Assembly (NCBI RefSeq): GCF_027947595.1
Contig: NZ_CP116257.1
Location: 3,844,001 to 3,908,000, forward strand
DNA: 64,000 nt
Reading direction: 5' to 3'
Source of the DNA: Streptomyces lienomycini
Lineage (GTDB): Bacteria > Actinomycetota > Actinomycetes > Streptomycetales > Streptomycetaceae
Shown: in pieces, positions 25,904-34,822 of the stretch
Numbering within the stretch: the stretch's first letter is position 1
How the letters are laid out: every line of letters starts with the position of its first letter
Position numbers and translations under genes: made by a program
The notes under the pieces: generated by a model
What the model was told of the DNA's origin: nothing
Seen by the model: the letters and a program-made list of their open reading frames with translations, nothing else
Database searches by the model: none

Positions 25904-27151
25904 TCATTCCTCGGGGCTCCGACTCGGCTGTTTCACGGCGAGTTCGACGGGCAGGTCGGCACTGCTTGCACGGCGCCGGGACGTGCGGCGGCCGGCGGCG
26001 GGGGCCGCGAGGGCGGCCATGGCGACGAACGCCAGCACCACGACCATCGCCGCGCGCAGCCCGTAGTGATCGCCCAGGAAACCGAGAGTGGGCGGCCCCA
26101 CCAGGAAGGCGACATAGCCGATCGTCGCCACCAGGCCGACCCGGGCGGTCTCGTCGGGTCCGGAGTCGCCCGCCGCCGAGAGGGCCACCGGAAAGCCCAG
26201 GGACGCGCCCAGTCCCCAGAACAGGACGGCGGCCGCGGCCACGACGGTGTTGTCGGAGAAGATGACCAGGGCCAGGCCGACGGCTCCGGAGAGCGCGCTG
26301 GCCCGCAGCACGGTGGCCCGGCTGTGACGACTGAGGAAGAACGTGCCGCTGAAGCGCCCCAGGGTCATCGCCGCGGCGAACCCCACGTAGACGAGTGAGC
26401 CGGCGGTCGCGTCGAGCCCGTGGCCGTCGACCATGAGCAGCGGCAGCCAGTCGTTGGCGGCGCCCTCCGCGAGCGCCATGGCCAGGACGACGGCTCCGAT
26501 CATCAGAAGCGTCCGGTCCCTCCACAGGCGCGGCCTCGGGCGCTGCGCGGGGTCGGAAGCGGGCGACGCGGTGCGGGTTCCGGTCCCGGCGGGGACGGCG
26601 CCGATGGCGTACGCGAAGATCGCGGCCGCCACCGCCGCCACGGCCAACAGGTGCCAGTGGGCCGGGAACGCCGCAGCGGTGGCCGCCATGCCGGCCAGGC
26701 CACCGACGACGGTGCCCAGGCTGAAGCATCCGTGCAGCGTGGGCAGCACCGCCGAGCCGGTGAGCCGTTCCACGTCGGCACCGTCCACGTTGATCGCGAC
26801 CTCGCCCGCGCCCATCCCCGCGCCGAACACACACAGCCCTGCGGTGACCAGTGAGGCGGAGACGAGGGCGCTGCCCACCCCGACGACGACCACGCTCGCG
26901 ATGATCAACAGGGTGGAGAGTGCCGTCACGGGTCTGGTCCCGAAGCGCGACACCAGACGGCCGGAACACAGGATGCCGGACATCGAGCCGACGGACAGGC
27001 CGAAGAGCACCAGCCCCATCTGCCCGGTGGACACGCCCAGATGGTCGCGGATGTCCGGCGTGCGTGTGACCCAGGAGGACATGGCGATGCCGTTGAGGAA
27101 GAAGAACAGGAACAGTGCCCGACGGCGTCGGCGTATGGCGCGGTCTGTCAA
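25904..27151 (-). CDS. MFS transporter
   Basis: This 415-residue protein has about 12 spans, the inter-span motif SGRLVSRFGTRPV, and an odd acidic segment, GAGMGAGEVAINVDGADVER, between spans 4 and 5. That acidic segment is also found in the YbjJ/YfkF-like branch of MFS. The TTG start at 27151 was chosen for GGAG seven bases upstream; sequence further upstream is the promoter region shared with the divergent TetR gene. The C-terminal tail overlaps into the coupling region of the next gene. The substrate is unknown. Confidence 0.82.
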   Translation of the reverse strand: MTDRAIRRRRRALFLFFFLNGIAMSSWVTRTPDIRDHLGVSTGQMGLVLFGLSVGSMSGILCSGRLVSRFGTRPVTALSTLLIIASVVVVGVGSALVSASLVTAGLCVFGAGMGAGEVAINVDGADVERLTGSAVLPTLHGCFSLGTVVGGLAGMAATAAAFPAHWHLLAVAAVAAAIFAYAIGAVPAGTGTRTASPASDPAQRPRPRLWRDRTLLMIGAVVLAMALAEGAANDWLPLLMVDGHGLDATAGSLVYVGFAAAMTLGRFSGTFFLSRHSRATVLRASALSGAVGLALVIFSDNTVVAAAAVLFWGLGASLGFPVALSAAGDSGPDETARVGLVATIGYVAFLVGPPTLGFLGDHYGLRAAMVVVLAFVAMAALAAPAAGRRTSRRRASSADLPVELAVKQPSRSPEE

Positions 27152-27175
27152 GGAGGGGCTCCGCCGGCGTTGGGG

Positions 27176-27206
27176 ACAATGGAGGGGCAACACAATGGAG
27201 GGGCAA
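27176..27206. repeat. Tandem 15-bp repeat in the MFS/TetR intergenic region
   Basis: ACAATGGAGGGGCAA occurs at 27176-27190 and again at 27192-27206, sixteen bases apart, just upstream of the MFS start. GTATGCAC-AAAT-GTACAC (27233-27250) nearby is a loose dyad. Either could bind the divergent TetR protein. Confidence 0.5.
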
Positions 27207-27289
27207 GCAGGCAACGAATCCGCACCCACCGAGTATGCACAAATGTACACACCCGGTGGGAGTCCGAGAAGACAGGGCAGACGACGGCG

Positions 27290-27868
27290 ATGACAGGCAG
27301 CACCCGCGGCCCCAACGACCCCCGGCGCCGCGAACGCATCCTCGACGCCGCGCTCGACGTCATCGCCGAGCACGGCGCCATCAAAGTGACCTTCCGCAAG
27401 ATCGCCGAGGCGGCGGGCGTGCCGCTCGGATCACTCACCTACTACTTCGACGACATGCAGCACCTGCTCACCGACGCCTTCACCCGGCACGCCGAGTCCG
27501 TCTCCACCCGCTACGGCGCCCTGCTGGAGGCCGCGCGGACCCGCCAGGAGGCTCAGGAGGCCGTCGTCGAGATCATCTGCGGCAAGGTCTGGGGAACCGA
27601 CCACAACCTCCTGCTCAGCTACGAGCTCTACGCCTTCGCCACCCGCCATCCCGAGGTGCGCGCCGTCATGCGGTCCTGGATGCGCGCCAGCCGGAACTCC
27701 CTGGCCAGACACTTCGACCCGCTGACCGCACGCGCCCTCGACGCCCTGATCGAAGGACTCTCCATCCACAACTCCGTCGACTCCCGTCCCACCGACCGCG
27801 CGGACGTGGCCGCCATCGTCGACGCCGTCGTCGACCGGCACCACGCGCGGGCGGGCGGAGAGGCATAG
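27290..27868 (+). CDS. TetR-family regulator
   Basis: This 192-residue protein has the HTH ALDVIAEHGAIKVTFRKIAE-AAGVPLGSLTYYFDD at residues 21-55 and a typical ligand domain (TetR_C, LLSYELYAFATRHPEVRAV). LTYYFDD, instead of LYRHF, is characteristic of the YbiH/RutR-like branch. It is divergent from the MFS/membrane-protein operon and probably represses it. The ATG follows ACGGCG without a strong binding site, but the HTH sits at the normal distance. Confidence 0.88.
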   Translation: MTGSTRGPNDPRRRERILDAALDVIAEHGAIKVTFRKIAEAAGVPLGSLTYYFDDMQHLLTDAFTRHAESVSTRYGALLEAARTRQEAQEAVVEIICGKVWGTDHNLLLSYELYAFATRHPEVRAVMRSWMRASRNSLARHFDPLTARALDALIEGLSIHNSVDSRPTDRADVAAIVDAVVDRHHARAGGEA

Positions 27869-27887
27869 GGCGTGGCCCGGGGGAAAC

Positions 27888-28742
27888 ATGCTCCTCATGA
27901 GGCAGAAGAGCAGCCCAGGGACGGACTGGACACTCGGCGAGGAATTCGAGACGCCTGACGGGGTGGTGCGCTGGAGCGTCCTCGGCAGCGGAGACCCGGT
28001 CGTCCTGGTGCACGGAACCCCGTACTCGTCCCTACTCTGGCGGGACATCGCCCCGGCCCTCGCCCGTACCCGCACGGTGTACGTCTTCGACCATCTCGGC
28101 TTCGGCCAGTCGGACCAGCGCGAGGGGCAGGACCTCAGCCTGGCGGCGCACGCCAGAAATCTGGCCGGGCTCCTCGACCACTGGGAACTGCCCCGCCCCA
28201 GCGTGGTCGCCCACGACATCGGCGGGGCGGTGGCACTTCGCACCCTGCTGCTGGAGCAGCGGGGCTTTCGGGATCTGACCCTCTTCGACGCGGTGAGCGG
28301 CGGAGCGTGGGAGCGCGGCCTCTTCCGGCTCTTCCTGGAGCACCGGGACGTCTTCGAGAGACTTCCGGACTACGCGCACGAAGCGCTCGTCGCCAGTCAC
28401 CTGCGGCACGCCACGCACGTGGGCCTGCGACCGGGAGTCCTCGACATGTTCCTCGCACCGTGGCGCGGGAGTGCCGGGCAGGCCGCGTTCTACCGCCAGT
28501 ACAGCCAGATCAGGCAGTCGGACACCGCGGCGTACGAGCACCTGCTGGGCACAATGACGCTTCCGGTGAGGCTCGTCTGGGGCCGCGAGGACCGCATCCT
28601 CCCTCCCCAGTACGCCGAGTGGCTGCACGAACGCGTTCCGCACGCCGAACTCCACTGGATCGAGGGCGCCGGCCACCTGCTCCAGGAGGACGCCCCCGGC
28701 CGACTGCTGGCCCACCTCACCGCGGATTTCCCCCCGGCCTGA
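27888..28742 (+). CDS. Alpha/beta hydrolase, haloalkane dehalogenase/epoxide hydrolase type
   Basis: This 284-residue hydrolase has oxyanion motif VHGTPYSS, nucleophile-elbow AHDIGGAVA with Asp as nucleophile (about residue 107), a cap domain near 150-220, acid in WGREDRILP and catalytic His in GAGHLLQED. An Asp nucleophile places it with haloalkane dehalogenases, epoxide hydrolases and fluoroacetate dehalogenases rather than esterases. It starts 20 bases after the TetR stop on the same strand, with GGGGGA before the ATG, so the two may be co-transcribed. Confidence 0.83.
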   Translation: MLLMRQKSSPGTDWTLGEEFETPDGVVRWSVLGSGDPVVLVHGTPYSSLLWRDIAPALARTRTVYVFDHLGFGQSDQREGQDLSLAAHARNLAGLLDHWELPRPSVVAHDIGGAVALRTLLLEQRGFRDLTLFDAVSGGAWERGLFRLFLEHRDVFERLPDYAHEALVASHLRHATHVGLRPGVLDMFLAPWRGSAGQAAFYRQYSQIRQSDTAAYEHLLGTMTLPVRLVWGREDRILPPQYAEWLHERVPHAELHWIEGAGHLLQEDAPGRLLAHLTADFPPA

Positions 28743-28845
28743 CCAGAGACCCCGGGCAACGGCACCGCTGTGGCCCACCTTCCTCGGCGCGGGGCCTCGG
28801 CGGCGAACCGGCGGGCGATCCGGGCGGCACGTCCCAGGCCCGCCG

Positions 28846-29550
28846 TCACGGTGACGACAGGTTCGCGACGATGTCGGCGACGGCCCCCGGCTGCGACAGG
28901 AACGGGTGGTGGCCCGCTTCCACCTCGACGACCTTGTCGGCGCGGCGGGAGAACTCACGTTGCGCGGCCACCGGGGTACCGCGGTCCTCGGTGCACACCA
29001 CGTAGGTCGTGGGCACGTCGTGCCACGCCGCCGCCCGCACGGGCTGCTGGGTCACGGCGAGCGTCTGCCGCACCAGGAGGGCCGTCGCGTCGCGGGCGAT
29101 GTCCGCCGGGCAGTCCTGGGCGAACGTCTCGGCGAACAGCTCCGGCCGGGCGCCGAACGTACCGCCGTCGGGATCGAAGTCCAGGAACGGTGGGGGCGCG
29201 TCGGCTCCGAACGTCGACAGGGACTCGCCGGGCTCGGGCAAGTAGCTCGACACCAACACCATGTGGCGCACCGTCTCCACACCCGCCGCCGCCTCGGCGG
29301 CGACGATCCCGCCGTAGCTGTGCGCCACCACCACGATCGGCTCGTCCCCCTCGACGAGGACCGCACGCAGCGCGGCGACGTCCTCGGGCAGCCCGGGACC
29401 TTCCGGCCCGGCCGGCCGGTCACCCTCGCCGCAGCTCGGAAGCGCCGGGGCAACACTGGTGATGCCGTGCTCCCGCAGTACCGAGGCGGTCCGGTGCCAC
29501 CACCACGACCCGTCACGAACACACGCTCCATGCACGAACACAATACGCAT
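28846..29550 (-). CDS. Alpha/beta hydrolase of the EstC/salicylate-esterase-like group
   Basis: This 234-residue hydrolase starts MRIVFVHGACVRDGSWWWHR. It has nucleophile elbow AHSYGG (Ser near 84), acid in VVCTEDRGTPV and His in EAGHHPFLSQP. This short, cap-poor form is widespread in Streptomyces and includes plant methyl-ester hydrolase relatives (MES-like). No signal peptide is seen. It is divergent from the TetR gene at 29629, and an 18-bp dyad lies between them. ATG with GAGGAGC upstream. Confidence 0.87.
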   Translation of the reverse strand: MRIVFVHGACVRDGSWWWHRTASVLREHGITSVAPALPSCGEGDRPAGPEGPGLPEDVAALRAVLVEGDEPIVVVAHSYGGIVAAEAAAGVETVRHMVLVSSYLPEPGESLSTFGADAPPPFLDFDPDGGTFGARPELFAETFAQDCPADIARDATALLVRQTLAVTQQPVRAAAWHDVPTTYVVCTEDRGTPVAAQREFSRRADKVVEVEAGHHPFLSQPGAVADIVANLSSP

Positions 29551-29596
29551 CTCTTGCTCCTCGATCCGAGTGCCAAGCTCCTCGCCTCCACGGTAG

Positions 29597-29614
29597 ACGT
29601 AACGTTGGTTACGT
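29597..29614. promoter_or_regulatory. TetR operator ACGTAAC-N4-GTTACGT
   Basis: Perfect 7-bp arms around GTTG lie between the divergent hydrolase and TetR genes, 15 bases before the TetR start codon and 47 before the hydrolase start. Size and symmetry are typical of TetR operators. Confidence 0.7.
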
Positions 29615-29628
29615 GAAAAAGTGCGGCG

Positions 29629-30213
29629 ATGGGTCGACACAAGCAGCCCGAGATACGCGACCGAATCCTCGACGCCTGCGTCGACCACGCCCTCACGCAC
29701 GGGCTTCCCCACCGCCTTGAGCCCTTCGTGACGGCCTCCGGCACCTCTGCCCGGATGCTGATCTACCACTTCGGGTCCCGGGACGCACTGCTGCGGGAAA
29801 CCCTGGGACGGGCACGCAGACGCCAGCGCGACTTCTTCGGCGAACTGGTCGCCCCGCGGCCGGGCGAGCCCTATCCGAGCACGCTGCGACGGGCTTGGCA
29901 GGTCATGACCGGCCCGTCCGGCCGGCCGTACCTCACCATGTTCGGCAGACTCCGCGAGGACGCCGAGCAGCAGCTCTGGCCGGACTTCCGCCGCGAGTCC
30001 ACCACGGACTGGCTGCAGCCGCTGGAGGACGGCATGCGCAGCGTCGGCCGTCCCGAACTCGCCACCCTCGTACTCGCCGTCGTCCGCGGACTCATCATGG
30101 ACATCGAGACCACAGGAGATGTTCCGCGAGCCGATCGGGCGTTCGACGATTTCCTCGCCGCGCTCGTTCCCGTCTCCGACAAGACTCCCGCGGAGCCTCC
30201 GGAGGATCGCTGA
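29629..30213 (+). CDS. TetR-family regulator of the divergent hydrolase
   Basis: The 194-residue protein has an HTH (GLPHRLEPFVTASGTSARML then IYHFGSRDALLRETL, about residues 25-60) with a slightly long turn, and an all-helical ligand domain (LTMFGRLREDAEQQLWPDF). It starts 15 bases from a perfect dyad and is divergent from the alpha/beta hydrolase, so repression of that gene and autoregulation are likely. Confidence 0.85.
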   Translation: MGRHKQPEIRDRILDACVDHALTHGLPHRLEPFVTASGTSARMLIYHFGSRDALLRETLGRARRRQRDFFGELVAPRPGEPYPSTLRRAWQVMTGPSGRPYLTMFGRLREDAEQQLWPDFRRESTTDWLQPLEDGMRSVGRPELATLVLAVVRGLIMDIETTGDVPRADRAFDDFLAALVPVSDKTPAEPPEDR

Positions 30214-30288
30214 GTCCCTGCTCTCGTCCCTCACACCGGTCGTCACGACAGGCCGTTCCATCCGCCGCACCCCGTACCCCGCACCCGC

Positions 30289-30783
30289 TCACCGAGGTGC
30301 CGCGGAACCACCGGTCTCCCGCTGACGACCGGGCCACATGTCGTCGTACGCCGCATCGAAGAACCGCGCCTGCGGCCCGCGCAGCGCGGACCCGTCGGAC
30401 ACCCCGTCCCTGGCCGCCTCCGCGAGGGGGGCCGCATAACGGTAGGCGGCGCCTCGCAGGGACTCGCCCCTGGCCGCCAGGTCGATCTCCGCCTGCGCCA
30501 GCCACAGATCATCGACGAGCCGGCCGAGCTCGGCATCGGCATCGGCCGCGGCACCTGCAACTCGCGAGCCGGCGAGGGCCGCCTTCTCCACCTGCGCCGC
30601 GACTCCCAGGAACTTCAGGACCGCACTCTTGACCTCCGCCCGGTGCGCGGCCGACGCCTGTGCTTCGAACTGGCGAGCGCCTGCTCGCGACACGAGGTAC
30701 TGACCGAACAGTGATCCGCCCGCGCCGAGCGCGACACCGGCCAGAGACAACAACGCCGGCCCCAAGGCTCCCCAAGATCCCAT
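30289..30783 (-). CDS. Small membrane-anchored protein, unknown function
   Basis: This 164-residue protein begins with a hydrophobic anchor, GALGPALLSLAGVALGAGGSLF (residues 5-26). A helical, alanine-rich cytoplasmic part follows with heptad-like spacing (RQFEAQASAAHRAEVKSAVL and onward), probably a coiled coil. Orientation and function cannot be deduced. Proteins of this layout are common, unnamed, in Streptomyces. It is flanked by TetR (convergent) and the encapsulin operon (divergent), with about 270 bases to the latter that should hold the operon promoter. Confidence 0.6.
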   Translation of the reverse strand: MGSWGALGPALLSLAGVALGAGGSLFGQYLVSRAGARQFEAQASAAHRAEVKSAVLKFLGVAAQVEKAALAGSRVAGAAADADAELGRLVDDLWLAQAEIDLAARGESLRGAAYRYAAPLAEAARDGVSDGSALRGPQARFFDAAYDDMWPGRQRETGGSAAPR

Positions 30784-31057
30784 GGCTGAAGTCTCTCAAC
30801 ACAGGGGACAACGGCCGCCCCTCCGCTGCTGCCAACGCGATGGCACCAGGCGGCCGATAAACCACATTCAACCGATTGTCACTGCTTCGGGGTAAGCATC
30901 ACGGCACCTTGGTGGATACAGCCGGTCCAACAGTTAGCTTTCTGCGGGCGGAGCGATCCCGCGATCCTCCGGCGGCCCGATGTCCACTCCTCCCTGTCTC
31001 CCGGTCGGCGCACCCGTGTGCGTCGGTCGACCCGTCGTGCAAGGAGAACGCCTCCCG

Positions 31058-32476
31058 ATGTCCGTCGACAGCGTCCCGGAAGCCCAGACCCCACCCGAGG
31101 CGCCGCAGCAGGCCCTCAGCACCGCCGCTGCCCGCAACCTCGCCACCACCACCAAGTCCGTGCCGCAGATGCAGGAGATCACCTCCCGCTGGCTGCTGCG
31201 CATGCTGCCCTGGGTCGAGACCGCGGGCGGCGCCTACCGGGTCAACCGACGGCTGCGCCACACCCTCGGCGACGGGCGCGTCGAGTTCGTCCAGGAGGGC
31301 GCCACGGTCCGGGTGATCCCCCTGGAGCTCACCGAGCTGTCCCTGCTGCGCGGATTCACGGACACGGACGTCCTCACCGCCCTCGCCGACCGCTGCACCC
31401 AGCGGGACTTCACGGCGGGCGAAGTCCTCGCCGAACGCGGCAGCCCCGCGGACCGGATCCACCTCATCGCCCACGGCCGGGTGAGCCAGACCTCCGAGGG
31501 CAAGTACGGCGGACGGACCTCCATCGCGGTGCACTCGGACGGCGGCCACTTCGGCGAGAACGCGCTGTCGGACCCCGACGCCCGCCACGACTCCACCTAC
31601 ACCGCCGAGACCTCCGGCACCCTCCTCACCCTGACCCGCGCCGACTTCGCGGCGGTCCGGGACTCCGCCCCGCAACTGCGGGCACAGGTGGACGAGTTCG
31701 ACTCCCGTGCGCGGCAGCGGCAGAACAAGCACGGCGAGGCCGAGATCGCCGTGTCGGCCGGCCATGTCGGCGAACCCGACCTGCCCGGCACCTTCGTCGA
31801 CTACGAACCGCACCCCCGCGAGTACGAGCTCTCCGTCGCACAGACCGTTCTGCGGATCCACACCCGGGTCGCCGACCTCTACAACGGTCCGATGAACCAG
31901 AGCGAGGAGCAACTCCGGCTCACCGTCGAAGCCCTGCGGGAACGCCAGGAACACGAACTCGTCAACAACCGCGAGTTCGGGCTGCTGCACAACGCCGACT
32001 TCAAGCAGCGCATCCAGACCCGCTCCGGCCCGCCGACCCCGGACGACATGGACGAACTGCTCTGCCGCCGACGCGGCACCAAGCTGTTCCTCGCCCACCC
32101 CAGGACCATCGCCGCCATCGGACGCGGCTTCAACGCCTACGGTCTCTACCCCGACCACGTCGACCTCGGCGGGCAATCCGTCCCCGCCTGGCGCGGCGTC
32201 CCCATCCTTCCCTGCAACAAGATCCCGATCAGCAGGGAACAGACCAGCTCCATCATCGCGATGCGCACCGGTGAGAAGAACCAGGGCGTCATCGGCCTGC
32301 GGCAGACCGAACTGCCGGACGAGTACGAACCGGGCCTCGCCGTGCGTTTCATGGGCATCAACGAGCAGGCGATCATCTCCTACCTCGTCAGCACCTACTT
32401 CTCCGCCGCGGTGCTCCTCCCCGACGCCCTCGGCGTGATGGAGAACGTACAGATCGCCGCCCCCGTGCGGCGCTGA
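31058..32476 (+). CDS. Family 2B encapsulin shell protein with cyclic-nucleotide-binding-like insertion
   Basis: This 472-residue protein combines an HK97-fold shell with an inserted CNB-like domain at about 105-215 ([48 protein letters not shown]). The C-terminal part has the A-domain/E-loop sequences [20 protein letters not shown] and [15 protein letters not shown]. This is the family 2B architecture (EshA-like). In Streptomyces such shells encode with, and enclose, 2-methylisoborneol synthase, whose gene follows. It self-assembles into a nanocompartment; the role of the CNB-like domain is unclear. AAGGAG precedes the ATG by about 11 bases. Confidence 0.9.
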   Translation: MSVDSVPEAQTPPEAPQQALSTAAARNLATTTKSVPQMQEITSRWLLRMLPWVETAGGAYRVNRRLRHTLGDGRVEFVQEGATVRVIPLELTELSLLRGFTDTDVLTALADRCTQRDFTAGEVLAERGSPADRIHLIAHGRVSQTSEGKYGGRTSIAVHSDGGHFGENALSDPDARHDSTYTAETSGTLLTLTRADFAAVRDSAPQLRAQVDEFDSRARQRQNKHGEAEIAVSAGHVGEPDLPGTFVDYEPHPREYELSVAQTVLRIHTRVADLYNGPMNQSEEQLRLTVEALRERQEHELVNNREFGLLHNADFKQRIQTRSGPPTPDDMDELLCRRRGTKLFLAHPRTIAAIGRGFNAYGLYPDHVDLGGQSVPAWRGVPILPCNKIPISREQTSSIIAMRTGEKNQGVIGLRQTELPDEYEPGLAVRFMGINEQAIISYLVSTYFSAAVLLPDALGVMENVQIAAPVRR

Positions 32477-32559
32477 CGCCCCGAACCGCTCCCGCGGGAC
32501 AGGTCCGGCACGCCCCACGTACGACAGAGCCCCCACCCCACCGCAGCAAGGAGCCGCCG

Positions 32560-33885
32560 ATGCCCGAGCCCGGGCCCCTCGGAACATCGCCCCCTGAGCA
32601 GGGGCCGACGCCGCCCACAGCCACACCGGACATCCCCGCCCCGGCGCCCCCCGGCCCTTCGGCCACGTCGGCCGCCTCCGACTTCCTGGCCGCACTGCAC
32701 CCGCCGGTCGCGATCCCCGACCCGACACCACCCCCGGCACCGTCCCCGACGCCCGCCCCCGCGGCACCGGACACGACCGCGGCGGACTCCGCCCTCCAGC
32801 GGATCCTGCGCGGACCGACCGGACCGGGCACGACCTCGCTCGCCCTGACCGACACCTACGGACAGCGACCGGACCCGGCGCCCCCGGCAGCCGCTCCGCC
32901 CGCCGCCGGACGCGCCGTCCCCGGCCTCTACCACCACCCCGTCCCGGAGCCCGACCCCGTCCGCGTCGAGGAGGTCAGCCACCGGATCAAGCGCTGGGCC
33001 GAGGACGAGGTCCAGCTCTACCCCGAGGAGTGGGAGGGGCAGTTCGACGGCTTCTCCGTCGGCCGCTACATGGTCGGCTGCCATCCCGACGCCCCGACCG
33101 TCGACCACCTGATGCTCGCCACCCGGCTGATGGTCGCGGAAAACGCGGTGGACGACTGCTACTGCGAGGACCACGGCGGGTCACCCGTCGGGCTCGGCGG
33201 GCGCCTCCTCCTCGCGCACACGGCGATCGACCACTTCCACACCACCGCGGAGTACACACCGGCCTGGCGGGAATCCCTCAGCTCGGACGCTCCGCGCCGT
33301 GCCTACGACAGCGCCATGGACTACTTCGTCCGCGCGGCGACCCCCTCCCAGGCCGACCGCTACCGGCACGACATGGCCCGGCTGCACATGGGCTACCTCG
33401 CCGAGGCCGCCTGGGCGCAGACCGGACACGTGCCGGAGGTGTGGGAGTACCTGGCGATGCGCCAGTTCAACAACTTCCGCCCCTGCCCCACGATCACCGA
33501 CAGCGTCGGGGGCTACGAACTGCCCGCGGACCTGCACGCCCAACCGGACATGCAACGGGTGATCGCCCTCGCCGGCAACGCGACCACCATCGTCAACGAC
33601 CTCTACTCCTACACCAAGGAACTCAACAGCCCGGGCCGCCACCTGAACCTTCCGGTGGTGATCGCGGAACGCGAGCAGCTCTGCGAACGCGACGCCTACC
33701 TCAAGGCCGTCGAGGTCCACAACGAACTCCAGCACGCCTTCGAGGCCGCCGCGGCCGATCTCGCGGAAGCCTGCCCCCTGCCCCCCGTGCTGCGCTTCCT
33801 CAAGGGAGTCGCCGCCTGGGTCGACGGCAACCACGACTGGCACCGGACCAACACCTACCGCTACAGCCTGCCCGACTTCTGGTAA
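32560..33885 (+). CDS. 2-methylisoborneol synthase (terpene cyclase, probable encapsulin cargo)
   Basis: This 441-residue class I terpene cyclase converts 2-methylgeranyl diphosphate to 2-methylisoborneol, an earthy odorant. Its metal motifs are the acidic DDCYCED at 198-204 and NDLYSYTKE at 346-354, and the conserved RY pair is at the C-terminus (TYRYSLPDFW). Residues 1-115 are disordered, Pro/Ala-rich, with conserved islands such as SDFLAALHPPVAIPDP and ALQRILRGPTGPGTTSL. N-terminal extensions of this kind load the enzyme into family 2B encapsulins. It is placed directly between the shell gene and the methyltransferase. Confidence 0.93.
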   Translation: MPEPGPLGTSPPEQGPTPPTATPDIPAPAPPGPSATSAASDFLAALHPPVAIPDPTPPPAPSPTPAPAAPDTTAADSALQRILRGPTGPGTTSLALTDTYGQRPDPAPPAAAPPAAGRAVPGLYHHPVPEPDPVRVEEVSHRIKRWAEDEVQLYPEEWEGQFDGFSVGRYMVGCHPDAPTVDHLMLATRLMVAENAVDDCYCEDHGGSPVGLGGRLLLAHTAIDHFHTTAEYTPAWRESLSSDAPRRAYDSAMDYFVRAATPSQADRYRHDMARLHMGYLAEAAWAQTGHVPEVWEYLAMRQFNNFRPCPTITDSVGGYELPADLHAQPDMQRVIALAGNATTIVNDLYSYTKELNSPGRHLNLPVVIAEREQLCERDAYLKAVEVHNELQHAFEAAAADLAEACPLPPVLRFLKGVAAWVDGNHDWHRTNTYRYSLPDFW

Positions 33886-33900
33886 CGAACGGACATATCT

Positions 33901-34782
33901 GTGACCACTGAGACCACCTCCATCCCCACCGCCACCGCGAAGATCCCGGCCCCGGCGACGCCCTACCAGGAGGACATCGCACGCTACTGGAACAACGAGG
34001 CACGGCCGGTCAACCTCCGCCTCGGTGACGTGGACGGGCTCTACCACCACCACTACGGCATCGGTGCCGTGGACCACGCCGCGCTCGGCGACCCGGCGCA
34101 CAGCGAGTACGAGAAGAAGGTCGTCGCGGAGCTGCACCGGCTGGAGTCCGCACAGGCGGAGTTCCTCATGGACCACCTCGGCCCGGTCGGCCCCGGCGAC
34201 ACCCTCGTCGACGCCGGTTGCGGACGGGGCGGATCCATGGTCATGGCCCACCGCCGCTTCGGCTGCCGGGTCGAGGGAGTCACCCTGTCCACCGGCCAGG
34301 CCGACTTCGGCAACGGGCGCGCTCGAGAGCTGCGCATCGACGACCACGTCCGCTCCCGCGTGTGCAACATGCTCGACACGCCCTTCGACAAGGGCAGCGT
34401 CACGGCCTCCTGGAACAACGAGTCGACCATGTACGTCGACCTCCACGACCTGTTCGGCGAGCACTCCCGCTTCCTGAAGGTCGGCGGCCGGTACGTGACG
34501 ATCACCGGCTGCTGGAACCCCCGCTACGGCCAGCCGTCGAAGTGGGTCTCCCAGATCAACGCCCACTTCGAGTGCAACATCCACTCCCGCCGCGAGTACC
34601 TGCGCGCCATGGCCGACAACCGGCTGGTGCCGCACACCATCGTCGACCTCACCCCGGACACACTGCCCTACTGGGAGCTGCGGGCCACGTCCTCACTGGT
34701 CACCGGAATCGAGGAGGCGTTCATCGAGTCCTACCGCGACGGCTCCTTCCAGTACGTCCTGATCGCGGCCGACCGCGTGTGA
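33901..34782 (+). CDS. Geranyl diphosphate 2-C-methyltransferase
   Basis: This 293-residue SAM-dependent methyltransferase adds the C-2 methyl to geranyl diphosphate, the substrate of the preceding cyclase. SAM motif I is VDAGCGRGGS at 103-112; ARYWNNEARPVNLRLG and GLYHHHYGIG near the N-terminus, and WNNESTMYVD, are characteristic of the GPPMT family. The GTG start is 15 bases after the cyclase stop, and only a weak GAACGGA precedes it, so translation may depend on coupling. The N-terminus (1-20) is Ala/Pro/Thr-rich, as in the cyclase, though much shorter. Confidence 0.93.
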   Translation: MTTETTSIPTATAKIPAPATPYQEDIARYWNNEARPVNLRLGDVDGLYHHHYGIGAVDHAALGDPAHSEYEKKVVAELHRLESAQAEFLMDHLGPVGPGDTLVDAGCGRGGSMVMAHRRFGCRVEGVTLSTGQADFGNGRARELRIDDHVRSRVCNMLDTPFDKGSVTASWNNESTMYVDLHDLFGEHSRFLKVGGRYVTITGCWNPRYGQPSKWVSQINAHFECNIHSRREYLRAMADNRLVPHTIVDLTPDTLPYWELRATSSLVTGIEEAFIESYRDGSFQYVLIAADRV

Positions 34783-34794
34783 GCCCAGGCTCAC
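34779..34794. terminator. Hairpin at the end of the 2-MIB operon
   Basis: GTGAGCC (34779-34785) pairs with GGCTCAC (34788-34794), overlapping the stop codon of the methyltransferase. The loop is only two bases. A second CCCGGG-based dyad follows. It separates two convergent operons. Confidence 0.4.
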
Positions 34795-34822
34795 CCCGGG
34801 CCGCCTCCCGGGTGCGGGCCGG

